Part shown: piece after piece, positions 1 to 7,529 of the stretch
How positions within the stretch are numbered: position 1 is the first letter of the stretch
How the letters are laid out: each line of letters begins with the position of its first letter
Source of the DNA: Mycolicibacterium confluentis
GTDB lineage: Bacteria > Actinomycetota > Actinomycetes > Mycobacteriales > Mycobacteriaceae
DNA: 64,000 nucleotides
Reading direction: 5' to 3'
Assembly (NCBI RefSeq): GCF_010729895.1
Contig: NZ_AP022612.1
Coordinates: 3,782,001 to 3,846,000 of the forward strand
The notes under the pieces: generated by a model
What the model was told of the DNA's origin: nothing
What the model saw: only the letters and a program-made list of their open reading frames with translations
Databases searched by the model: none
Translations under genes and position numbers: made by a program

Positions 1-117
1 AACTACCTGCGCCACACCATGGCCTATAAGGAGGGCGGCGACCTGCTCTCCGACATCCGCCTGGACTACAAGCCGGTGGTCCAGACCCGTTATGAGCCGA
101 TGGAGCGGAAGTACTGA
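1..117 (+). CDS. sdhA: Succinate dehydrogenase flavoprotein subunit, C-terminal end (partial)
   Basis: An open frame from base 1 gives 38 residues ending in ...YEPMERKY and a TGA at 115-117. This is the C-terminus expected of the FAD subunit of succinate dehydrogenase, which oxidises succinate on the cytoplasmic face of the membrane. The rest of the gene lies outside the window. Its stop overlaps the ATG of sdhB (TGATGA), so the two are translationally coupled. The identification rests on the tail sequence and on the sdhB neighbour. Confidence 0.85.
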   Translation, partial: NYLRHTMAYKEGGDLLSDIRLDYKPVVQTRYEPMERKY

Positions 118-893
118 TGACTGCTGTTCTCGACAAGCGCGCCGATCCCACTCTGCCGCCCGTGCCGGAGGGTGCGGTGATGGTGACGCTGAAGATCGCC
201 CGGTTCAACCCGGAGAACCCCGACGCGGCCGGCTTCCAGAGCTTCCGGGTCCCGTGCCTGCCGTCCGATCGGCTGCTGAACCTGCTGATCTATGTGAAGA
301 GCTACCTCGACGGCACGCTGACGTTCCGCCGCTCGTGCGCGCACGGCGTGTGCGGCTCGGACGCCATGCGGATCAACGGCGTCAACCGGTTGGCCTGCAA
401 GGTGCTGATGCGCGACATGCTGCCGAAGAAGGCCAGCAAGCAGCTGACCATCACCATCGAGCCCATCCGCGGCCTGCCGGTCGAGAAGGACCTCGTGGTG
501 AACATGGAGCCCTTCTTCGACGCCTACCGCGCCGTCAAGCCGTTCCTCATCACCAGCGGCAATGCGCCGACGCGCGAGCGCATCCAGAGCCAGACCGACC
601 GGGCTCGCTACGACGACACCACCAAGTGCATCCTGTGCGCCTGCTGCACCACGAGCTGCCCGGTGTTCTGGAACGAGGGTTCGTACTTCGGGCCGGCCGC
701 GATCGTCAACGCGCACCGGTTCATCTTCGACTCGCGTGACGAGGCCGCCGCCGAGCGCCTCGACATCCTCAACGAGGTGGACGGTGTGTGGCGCTGCCGC
801 ACGACGTTCAACTGCACCGAGGCCTGCCCGCGTGGCATCGAGGTGACCAAGGCGATCCAGGAGGTCAAGCGCGCACTGATGTTCGCGCGCTAG
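117..893 (+). CDS. sdhB: Succinate dehydrogenase iron-sulfur subunit
   Basis: This 258-residue protein carries electrons from the SdhA flavin to the quinone site of complex II. The N-terminal plant-type ferredoxin domain shows the [2Fe-2S] cysteines in SCAHGVCGSDAM, followed by a further Cys in RLACK. The C-terminal part has CILCACCTTSCPVF and CRTTFNCTEACPRG, which ligate the [4Fe-4S] and [3Fe-4S] clusters. Length and motif order are normal. The ATG overlaps the sdhA stop, and the gene is the last of the sdh operon, being followed by a strong hairpin. It corresponds to Rv3319 of M. tuberculosis. Confidence 0.96.
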   Translation: MTAVLDKRADPTLPPVPEGAVMVTLKIARFNPENPDAAGFQSFRVPCLPSDRLLNLLIYVKSYLDGTLTFRRSCAHGVCGSDAMRINGVNRLACKVLMRDMLPKKASKQLTITIEPIRGLPVEKDLVVNMEPFFDAYRAVKPFLITSGNAPTRERIQSQTDRARYDDTTKCILCACCTTSCPVFWNEGSYFGPAAIVNAHRFIFDSRDEAAAERLDILNEVDGVWRCRTTFNCTEACPRGIEVTKAIQEVKRALMFAR

Positions 894-905
894 TTTTCTT
901 CTTCC

Positions 906-948
906 CGCCGAGCGCGCACTCAGGTACGGGTGCGCGCTCGCGGCGTTT
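906..948 (+). terminator. Hairpin terminator after sdhB
   Basis: A perfect 10-bp stem (GAGCGCGCAC at 910-919 and GTGCGCGCTC at 930-939) with a 10-base loop starts 13 bases after the sdhB stop. It can be extended by CGCC/GGCG outside a bulge and is followed by TTT. It is a good intrinsic terminator for the sdh operon, although the T-run is short. Confidence 0.7.
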
Positions 949-990
949 GTGGGGCAAGCCGGGTCCCACCCGCCCGCCGCTTTTACGTCC

Positions 991-1043
991 AGCTCGCAGC
1001 CACGTACGCATTTCGGGCCGAAAACCGTACGCAGTTGCAAGCT
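991..1043. repeat. Imperfect palindrome upstream of the first DUF559-type gene
   Basis: Arms 991-1016 and 1018-1043 are inverted repeats matching at 20 of 26 positions around a one-base centre, with the core CGTACG present in both arms. No second copy was found after the gene. The element lies in the 218-bp gap between sdhB and the DUF559-type gene. It is distinct from the sdhB terminator at 906-948 and resembles in layout the palindromes near 29 kb and 60 kb. Its function is unknown. Confidence 0.7.
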
Positions 1044-1111
1044 CGCGGGTTGTCCGCAGGCACGAACACGGGTGAATACCGCAAAACCGACATGCACCCG
1101 AGTATTACGGC

Positions 1112-2020
1112 GTGTTCACCGACCTCCCATTCGAACTGCTGCAGATCTTCGCCCGTCAGGGCAGCGTCGCCACGTTCGCACAGTTGGAACAGCACCTGGG
1201 CCGCCGAACTCTCCAGCGTCACATCAGAAACGGCGTGCTGGTGAAGATCTGGCCCAACATCTACTGCTGGGGACAGCCCACCCAGGACATCAGGCTCAAC
1301 GGCCTGAACCTTCGATGTGGCGAACCGGTGGCCATCTGCCTGGGCACGGCGGCCGCGGCATACGAGTTCGACACCGAGAACACCACCGACCTACACGTGC
1401 TTCACCCAATACGCGCCCACCTGCGGACCACAGAAGGACTGATGGTGCATCACCGCGGCGGCGCACCGCTGACCACACACCTGGGGCGCTATGCGACGGC
1501 CCCGGCGTGGACGGCCGTGGAGGTCGCGCGCACCCTCCTGCGCCCACGAGCGCTCGCCACCCTCGATGCTGCACTGCGCACCCAGACCTGCACCGTCGAC
1601 GATCTGCTGGAGGCCGCGCAACAGCAGGCCAAGCGCAAACACATCCGCATGGCGCGTGAGCTTATCCCTCTGGCCCGCCCGGAGGCGGAGTCCCCGATGG
1701 AGAGCGAAGCACGGCTGGTGATGCATGACGCAGGACTGCCCGAACCGAAGCTACAGTACTCGGTGATCGACCACGAAAACCGCTTCTGGCGTTTGGATTT
1801 CGCGTGGCCGGACCAAATGTTCGCGGTGGAGTACGACGGGTTCGACTGGCACAGTTCCCGCGAGCATCTGAAGAAGGACCGACAGAAGCGCGCCGCACTC
1901 CAGGAGTTGAAATGGCGCGTCCTGTACGTGGTGGCCAACGACGTCCGCGTCGAACACCAGGCGATGGTCCGCCGCATCGAAACCCAGCTGAGAGCGCCCA
2001 ACTTGGCCCGGGGAGCGTAA
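1112..2020 (+). CDS. DUF559/AbiEi-like two-domain protein (copy 1)
   Basis: This 302-residue protein has an N-terminal winged-helix segment (about residues 5-55) like the N-terminal domain of AbiEi antitoxins, and a middle domain ending near residue 190. Its C-terminal DUF559 domain is of the Vsr/PD-(D/E)XK type. Candidate nuclease residues are E197 (PMESEA), D229 (RLDFAWP) and E240/D242 (VEYDG), all present. No AbiEii-type toxin gene is next to it. The start is a GTG; an AT-containing GAGTAT six bases upstream would suit a leaderless transcript. It lies between sdhB and PTS genes, preceded by its own palindrome. A DNA-binding or nuclease role is inferred from the fold family only. Confidence 0.75.
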   Translation: MFTDLPFELLQIFARQGSVATFAQLEQHLGRRTLQRHIRNGVLVKIWPNIYCWGQPTQDIRLNGLNLRCGEPVAICLGTAAAAYEFDTENTTDLHVLHPIRAHLRTTEGLMVHHRGGAPLTTHLGRYATAPAWTAVEVARTLLRPRALATLDAALRTQTCTVDDLLEAAQQQAKRKHIRMARELIPLARPEAESPMESEARLVMHDAGLPEPKLQYSVIDHENRFWRLDFAWPDQMFAVEYDGFDWHSSREHLKKDRQKRAALQELKWRVLYVVANDVRVEHQAMVRRIETQLRAPNLARGA

Positions 2021-2041
2021 CGACGCACTAGTGTCGCGAAC

Positions 2042-2815
2042 ATGGCCGGTCTGTCCGAACTGCTCACCGAACAGCGCATCGAACTCGACGTCACGGCCGC
2101 CACCTGGCAGGAGGCCATCAAGAAGGCCGGCGCCCTGCTGGAGCGCGACGGCATCGCCGATGCGCCCTACACGCAGTCGATGATCGACAACGTCGAATCC
2201 AACGGCCCCTACATCGTGGTGGCTCCCGGGTTCGCGTTCGCGCACGCGCGCCCCTCGGAGGCGGTGCACCGCACCGGCATGTCCTGGGTGCGGCTGGCCA
2301 ATCCAATTGCGTTCGGGCACAAGACCAATGATCCGGTGACACTGGTGGTGGCGCTGGCCGCCACCGACGCCGGCGCGCACAACACCGCGATGGCGGACCT
2401 GGCCAAAGTGCTCGGCAACGCCGACAAGCGCGCGGCCCTGGACACCGCCCCCACCCCGGCGGCACTGCTGGCGGTCCTCACGGGCGAAAGCCAACCCGCA
2501 GCGCAGGCGACCGCACCGGCCCGCCAGGCCAAGAACCTGATCCTGACGGTGTGTGGAAACGGCCTGGGCACCAGCCTCTTCCTGAAGAACACCACCGAAC
2601 AGGTGCTCGGCACCTGGGGGTGGGCGCCCTACATCAACGTCGAGGCCACCGACACCATCTCTGCCAAGGGTCGGGCCAAGGAGGCGGACCTGATCCTGAC
2701 CTCCGGCGAGATCGCGCGCACCCTCGGCGACGTCGGCATCCCGGTGCGGGTGATCGAGAACTTCACCTCAACCCGTGAGGTCGACACGGCCCTGCGCGAC
2801 TCCTACGACGTCTGA
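2042..2815 (+). CDS. PTS EIIA-EIIB fusion, ascorbate/mannitol type
   Basis: This 257-residue cytoplasmic phosphocarrier has an N-terminal EIIA type-2 domain (about residues 5-148) with the phospho-accepting His68 in FAFAHARP. A short Ala/Pro/Gln linker leads to an EIIB domain (about 165-257) with Cys171 in LTVCGNGLGTS. Phosphate would pass from HPr to His68, to Cys171, and then to sugar bound by the EIIC encoded 10 bases downstream. In enteric ula operons EIIA and EIIB are separate, so the A-B fusion is distinctive. No EI or HPr gene is in the window. Substrate assignment is by family only. Confidence 0.9.
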   Translation: MAGLSELLTEQRIELDVTAATWQEAIKKAGALLERDGIADAPYTQSMIDNVESNGPYIVVAPGFAFAHARPSEAVHRTGMSWVRLANPIAFGHKTNDPVTLVVALAATDAGAHNTAMADLAKVLGNADKRAALDTAPTPAALLAVLTGESQPAAQATAPARQAKNLILTVCGNGLGTSLFLKNTTEQVLGTWGWAPYINVEATDTISAKGRAKEADLILTSGEIARTLGDVGIPVRVIENFTSTREVDTALRDSYDV

Positions 2816-2825
2816 AGGAGCATCG

Positions 2826-4379
2826 ATGAACTGGCTGGTCAGCACCGCCGAATTCATCGTCAACGAGATCCTGGCCGTCCCGGCCTATCTCATCGGCATC
2901 ATCACCGCCGTCGGCTTGATCGCACTGCGAAAGTCGGTCGGCCAGGTGATCGGTGGCGCCCTCAAGGCCACGCTGGGCTTCCTGCTGATCGGCGCTGGCG
3001 CGGCCCTGGTGGTCGCGTCCCTCGAACCACTCGGCGTGATGATCCAGGGTGCCGCGGGAACCCAGGGTGTGGTCCCGACCAACGAGGCCATCGTCGGCAT
3101 CGCGCAGAACGAGTTCGGCGCGCAGGTCGCCTGGCTGATGATCCTCGGGTTCGCGATCAGCCTGCTGCTCGCGCGGTTCACTCCCCTGCACTACGTGTTC
3201 CTGACGGGCCATCACACGCTGTTCATGGCCACGCTGCTGACCATCGTGCTGGCCACCGCGGGCCTGCCCGCGACCGTCGTGGTGACCGTGGGCGGTGTGC
3301 TGCTGGGCGTGGTGATGGTGGCGCTGCCGGCCATTTCGCAGCCCTGGACCCGACGCATCACCGGTGACGACAGCATCGCGATCGGGCATTTCGGCACGCT
3401 CGGCTACATCGCCTCCGGCATCACCGGACGCTTCGTCGGCGGGGCCAAGAGTCGTTCCACCGAAGACCTTAAACTGCCGGAATCGCTGCGCTTCCTTCGC
3501 GATTCGATGGTCGCCACCGCCCTGTCGATGGTGCTGATGTACCTCGTGGTGTCGCTGATCTATCTGGGGAGGGCGGGCGAGGAGACCGCGTTCGCCGCGT
3601 ACGCCGACGACACGGGGGCCGGCGCGGCCAGCGGGGTCGGCAACTTCCTGATGATGGGTGTTACCCAGGGCTTGAGCTTCGGCGTCGCGGTCGCGGTCAT
3701 CCTGTTCGGCGTCCGCACGATCCTGGGCGAACTCGTACCTGCGTTCCAGGGCATCGCCGAGCGCATGGTGCCCGGCGCGGTGCCCGCCCTCGACGCCCCG
3801 ATCGTCTTCCCGTACGCCCAGAACGCGGTGCTGATCGGCTTCATCTCGAGCTTCGTCGCCGGCCTGGCCGGACTCGCGGTGCTGTCGCTGTGGCTGGGTC
3901 CGGCGTTCGGGTGGGTGCTGGTGCTGCCAGGCCTGGTGCCGCACTTCTTCACCGGCGGCGCCGCGGGGGTGTATGGCAACGCCACCGGAGGACGCCGCGG
4001 TGCGATCGCGGGCGGGTTCGTCAATGGACTGCTGATCACATTCCTGCCTGCCCTGCTGGTCCGCGTGCTCGGGTCGTTCGGCGAGGAGAACACCACCTTC
4101 GGCGACACCGACTTCGGCTGGTACGGAATCCTGCTGGGCAACGCCGCCAAGCTCGGCACGGTCTGGGGCGTCGTCGTGATGCTGATGATCGGCGCCGTGC
4201 TGCTGGTGCTGGCGGTCGCCGTGCAGCGCAGGCTCGTCGACACCGGCTGGGATCCCTCACCTGGGCGAGCCGCCCCCGTCCCGGCCGCCGACGGCGGGTC
4301 GGCGCAGCCGACCGGGCGCAGCTACCCGAAGATCGCGCCACCTGCGGGAGCGCCCGCACCACCGCCGCCTCCGACCTGA
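2826..4379 (+). CDS. PTS EIIC permease, ascorbate (UlaA/SgaT) family
   Basis: A 517-residue integral membrane transporter of the UlaA/SgaT family, with about ten hydrophobic segments starting at AYLIGIITAVGLIAL. It forms the substrate channel for the EIIA-EIIB fusion just upstream. The ATG at 2826 is preceded by AAGGAG six bases earlier, which decides the start over an upstream in-frame ATG at 2775. The last 45 residues form an Ala/Pro-rich hydrophilic tail ending in a run of prolines, which is unusual for the family. Ascorbate or a related sugar acid is the likely substrate, by homology only. Confidence 0.88.
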   Translation: MNWLVSTAEFIVNEILAVPAYLIGIITAVGLIALRKSVGQVIGGALKATLGFLLIGAGAALVVASLEPLGVMIQGAAGTQGVVPTNEAIVGIAQNEFGAQVAWLMILGFAISLLLARFTPLHYVFLTGHHTLFMATLLTIVLATAGLPATVVVTVGGVLLGVVMVALPAISQPWTRRITGDDSIAIGHFGTLGYIASGITGRFVGGAKSRSTEDLKLPESLRFLRDSMVATALSMVLMYLVVSLIYLGRAGEETAFAAYADDTGAGAASGVGNFLMMGVTQGLSFGVAVAVILFGVRTILGELVPAFQGIAERMVPGAVPALDAPIVFPYAQNAVLIGFISSFVAGLAGLAVLSLWLGPAFGWVLVLPGLVPHFFTGGAAGVYGNATGGRRGAIAGGFVNGLLITFLPALLVRVLGSFGEENTTFGDTDFGWYGILLGNAAKLGTVWGVVVMLMIGAVLLVLAVAVQRRLVDTGWDPSPGRAAPVPAADGGSAQPTGRSYPKIAPPAGAPAPPPPPT

Positions 4380-4382
4380 GGC

Positions 4383-4409
4383 TGTCACACATCGGCGGGC
4401 CGCCTCGTC
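4383..4409 (+). promoter_or_regulatory. ECF41-type promoter (TGTCACA-N16-CGTC)
   Basis: TGTCACA at 4383-4389 and CGTC at 4406-4409 are separated by exactly 16 bases. This matches the promoter consensus I know for ECF41 sigma factors. It sits directly ahead of the carboxymuconolactone decarboxylase gene, whose convergent neighbour encodes an ECF41-type sigma factor. The expected start of transcription, about seven to nine bases after CGTC, falls on or next to the ATG at 4418. Confidence 0.82.
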
Positions 4410-4417
4410 TTATGAGT

Positions 4418-5023
4418 ATGACCAGTTCCCGCATCACACCCATGGCACCCGAGAACGCTCCCCTGTTGACCAGGCTGATGTACCGCTTCGCCAAACGCCG
4501 GTTCGGCGAGGTGCCCGAACCGTTCACGATCTACGCTCACCACCGAGGCCTGCTGGTCGCCTCCGCAATGCACGAGGGACTACTGGACAAAGTCAGCACC
4601 AAGCTGCCCGCGTCCGTCCGCGAACTCGCCGTGTACTGGACCGCACGCACCGTCGGCTGCTCGTGGTGCGTCGACTTCGGCACGATGCTGATGCGCCTGG
4701 ACGGCCTGGACCTGGCGCGACTACAGCACATCGACGACTGGCAGACCTCACCGCTGTTCACCGATGACGAGCGGGCCGCGATCGCCTATGCCGACGCCAT
4801 GACCACCGATCCGCACACCGTGACCGACGAGCAGGTCAACGATCTGCGGCAGCGGTTCGGCAACGCGGGGGTCATCGAACTGACCGCGCAGATCGGTGTG
4901 GAGAACATGCGCGCCCGGATGAACACGGCACTGGGCATCACCGAGCAGGGGTTCAGTTCGGGGGACGCGTGCCGGGTGCCCTGGGCTGCTCAGGAACAGC
5001 ACCTCCAAGAGGGGTCCCGGTGA
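4418..5023 (+). CDS. Carboxymuconolactone decarboxylase (AhpD-fold) family protein
   Basis: This protein of about 201 residues has the AhpD/CMD fold and the CxxC-like redox site GCSWCVDFG (Cys-Ser-Trp-Cys), typical of thiol peroxidase-like members. Its true substrate is unknown. CMD genes are the usual partner and target of ECF41 sigma factors, and here the sigma gene is convergent with a 71-bp 3'-end overlap (4953-5023). I chose the ATG at 4418 because the ECF41 promoter ends at 4409, implying a leaderless mRNA. An in-frame ATG at 4412 would add two residues. Expression is probably controlled by the neighbouring SigJ-like factor. Confidence 0.9.
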   Translation: MTSSRITPMAPENAPLLTRLMYRFAKRRFGEVPEPFTIYAHHRGLLVASAMHEGLLDKVSTKLPASVRELAVYWTARTVGCSWCVDFGTMLMRLDGLDLARLQHIDDWQTSPLFTDDERAAIAYADAMTTDPHTVTDEQVNDLRQRFGNAGVIELTAQIGVENMRARMNTALGITEQGFSSGDACRVPWAAQEQHLQEGSR

Positions 5024-5909
5024 ACTTGTCGGGGTTGGCGACGTCCCAGATCGCCCAGACCGCTCCGTCGCGCACGGTCATGGCGATGACGTGGGCCGCC
5101 ATGTCGGGATAGTCCGAGTCCGCGGGCAGTCCCTCGGTGTAGCTGCCGAGTTCACCGTTGACCAGCGCCAACCGCGTGGCGGTGAAGAACCGCGGACCGT
5201 AGCGGCGGGCCAGGCCGAGCATGAACCGGGCCACCTTCTCGGAGCCCACGATGGGCCGCGGCGCGGTCGGGGCGCGCCGGTTCGCGTCGCCGGTGAACGT
5301 CACGTCGGGGTGCAGCAGCTTTACCGCCTCGTCGATGTTCCCGGCGGCGATCGCGGCCATCAACCGCCCGACGACCTCGTCGTGCACCGGATCCCGCGGC
5401 GGCGCCGACCCGTCGGCCACGGCCCGGCGCGCGCGGGACGCCAACTGGCGGGCCGCGGCCGCACTGGTGCCGAGCACGTCGGCGACGTCGGCGAACCCGA
5501 CCCCGAAGCCGTCGTGCAGGACGAAGGCCACGCGCTGATCGGGTGAAAGACGTTCCAGCACAACCATCGCCGCGAACCGGGCATCCTCGGAGGCGACGAC
5601 GGCGGCCAGCGGATCGTCGGACCCGACGTCGACGACCACGGGTTCGGGCAGCCAGTCACCGACATAGGTCTCCCGGCGGTGAGTGGCCGAGCGCAACCAG
5701 TCCAGGCTCAACCGGCTGACGACCGTGGTCAGCCACGCCCGAAAGTCCGCGATCTCGCCGCGGTTCCCCGCAGCCCACCGCAGCCAGGCGTCCTGCACCA
5801 TGTCCTCGGCATCGGAGAACGAACCGGTCAACCGGTAGGCCACGGCCAGCAGATGGGGCCGCAGCGACTCGAACTCGTCCTGCCGCTCCTGCTGACCGAC
5901 GGGAGTCAT
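4953..5909 (-). CDS. sigJ: ECF41 sigma factor (SigJ family) with SnoaL-like C-terminal domain
   Basis: This 318-residue protein has sigma-70 region 2 (about residues 10-75; DAEDMVQDAWLRW), region 4 (about 115-165) and a C-terminal NTF2/SnoaL-like domain (about 180-300). ECF41 hallmarks are visible: the linker motif WLPEP after region 2 and NPDKF near the C-terminus, matching the regulatory NPDKL motif. ECF41 factors lack a classical anti-sigma factor and are controlled by this C-terminal extension. The family normally drives an adjacent CMD or oxidoreductase gene; here the CMD gene is convergent and carries a matching promoter. The position matches Rv3328c next to the Rv3329-like aminotransferase. 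Confidence 0.92.
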   Translation of the reverse strand: MTPVGQQERQDEFESLRPHLLAVAYRLTGSFSDAEDMVQDAWLRWAAGNRGEIADFRAWLTTVVSRLSLDWLRSATHRRETYVGDWLPEPVVVDVGSDDPLAAVVASEDARFAAMVVLERLSPDQRVAFVLHDGFGVGFADVADVLGTSAAAARQLASRARRAVADGSAPPRDPVHDEVVGRLMAAIAAGNIDEAVKLLHPDVTFTGDANRRAPTAPRPIVGSEKVARFMLGLARRYGPRFFTATRLALVNGELGSYTEGLPADSDYPDMAAHVIAMTVRDGAVWAIWDVANPDKFTGTPLGGAVPEQPRAPGTRPPN

Positions 5910-5987
5910 CTTTCGAGGCTACTTGGCTGCGCGAAATGCCTCTCCGAGCAAATTCCGCAGTCCCCCACCAGTACCCGTTCAGAGTCG

Positions 5988-5993
5988 TATATT
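5988..5993 (+). promoter_or_regulatory. -10 element TATATT for a leaderless permease transcript
   Basis: TATATT lies six bases before the ATG at 6000, which places the transcription start on the A of the start codon. No clear -35 hexamer is seen, as is common for mycobacterial promoters. Confidence 0.5.
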
Positions 5994-5999
5994 CCACCC

Positions 6000-7508
6000 A
6001 TGGCCATCGCGGAAGAGCTGGCGCCAGCAACCTCGGGCAAGGGTCTGCAGGCCGGTGCGCTCGGCCTCGTCGGCAACGTCGTCATAGGCCTGTCGGCGGT
6101 GGCGCCGGCCTACAGCCTGGCCGCGACACTCGGTTACGTCGTGCTCGCGGTCGGCGAGAAGGCGCCGTCGATGTTCCTGCTGGCCTTCATCCCGATGCTG
6201 CTGGTGGCGTTCGCGTACAAGGAGCTGTCGCAGGACACCCCCGACTGCGGCACCACGTTCACCTGGGGCACCAAGGCATTCGGTCAGTGGATCGGCTGGA
6301 TCGGCGGTTGGGGTCTGGCGGTCTCGGCGATCATCGTGCTGGCCAACGTCGCCGAGATCGCCGCGATCTATCTGTTCAAGTTCCTCGGCCAGGACGCACT
6401 GGCCGAGAACATCTGGGCCAAGGTGCTGTTGGGCTCCTTCTTCATCATCGCGATGACACTGGTGAGCGCGCGCGGAATCGTGGTGTCCGAACGGATGCAG
6501 AACGTGCTGATCGCGATTCAGTTCGGAGTGCTGATCGTCGTCAGCATCATCGCCCTGGTGCGGGTCTTCGCGGGAACCGCGGGCGCCCAGGCCATCTCGC
6601 CGTCGCCGTCCTGGCTGTGGCCCGGCGGCCTGGACTCACACTCGATCGCGGCCGCGGTGATCCTGTGCATCTTCATCTACTGGGGATGGGACGCCTGTCT
6701 CGCGGTCGGCGAGGAGACCAAGAATCCCGGTCGCACACCCGGTGTCGCCGCACTCATCACCACCGTGATCCTGGTGTGCACCTACGTTCTGGTGGCGTAT
6801 GCGATCCAGTCGTTCGCCGGGTTCGGCGACGTCGGCATCGGTTTGAACAACCCGATGAACACCGATGACGTGCTGACGGTGCTCGGCGCGCCGGTCGCCG
6901 GGTCGATCGCGGCGTCGCTGCTACTGCTGACGGTCTCGATCTCGGCGCTGTCGTCGACCCAGACCACGATCCTGCCCACCGCGCGCGGCACGCTGTCGAT
7001 GGCCGTCTATGAGGCCATTCCCAAACGCTTCTCGCACGTCCACCCGCGGTACATGACCCCGGCGTTCGGCACGATCGTGATGGGGGTGGCCGCGCTGTTC
7101 TTCTACCTGCTGTTGACCTTCCTGAGCGAGAACGCCCTGGCGGACTCGGTGGCCTCACTGGGTCTGGCGGTGGCGTTCTACTACGGCATCACAGCGTTCG
7201 CGTGCGTGTGGTACTTCCGCGCCACGCTGTTCACCTCTGCCCGCAACCTGTTCTTCCGCGGGGTCTTCCCACTGCTCGGCGGGCTCGCCATGGCCTGGGC
7301 GTTCGGCATCAGCGCGCGGGACATGATCGATCCCGAGTACGGCTACACCGCGTTCGGCCCCGTCGGCGGGGTGTTCGTCCTCGGGGTGGGCATGCTGGTG
7401 CTGGGCATTCCGCTGATGTTGGCGTGCTTCGCATTCGGCACCAAACGATTCTTCCGCGGGGAGACTCTGACACCCGACACGGAGGTCAAGGTCCCGGATG
7501 TGTACTGA
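6000..7508 (+). CDS. APC-family amino acid/amine permease (copy 1)
   Basis: A 502-residue transporter with about 12 membrane segments and the APC-superfamily segment GLSAVAPAYSLAATLGY near the N-terminus. It is expected to import an amino acid or polyamine by cation symport. It is followed 22 bases later by a tandem Usp-like protein and then by a convergent aldehyde dehydrogenase, an Lrp-type regulator and an aminotransferase, which points to an amine such as putrescine or GABA. A clear paralogue with its own Usp partner lies at 44715-46253. The substrate is inferred from neighbours only. Confidence 0.88.
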   Translation: MAIAEELAPATSGKGLQAGALGLVGNVVIGLSAVAPAYSLAATLGYVVLAVGEKAPSMFLLAFIPMLLVAFAYKELSQDTPDCGTTFTWGTKAFGQWIGWIGGWGLAVSAIIVLANVAEIAAIYLFKFLGQDALAENIWAKVLLGSFFIIAMTLVSARGIVVSERMQNVLIAIQFGVLIVVSIIALVRVFAGTAGAQAISPSPSWLWPGGLDSHSIAAAVILCIFIYWGWDACLAVGEETKNPGRTPGVAALITTVILVCTYVLVAYAIQSFAGFGDVGIGLNNPMNTDDVLTVLGAPVAGSIAASLLLLTVSISALSSTQTTILPTARGTLSMAVYEAIPKRFSHVHPRYMTPAFGTIVMGVAALFFYLLLTFLSENALADSVASLGLAVAFYYGITAFACVWYFRATLFTSARNLFFRGVFPLLGGLAMAWAFGISARDMIDPEYGYTAFGPVGGVFVLGVGMLVLGIPLMLACFAFGTKRFFRGETLTPDTEVKVPDVY

Positions 7509-7529
7509 TACGAAAGAGCAGGCACCGCA

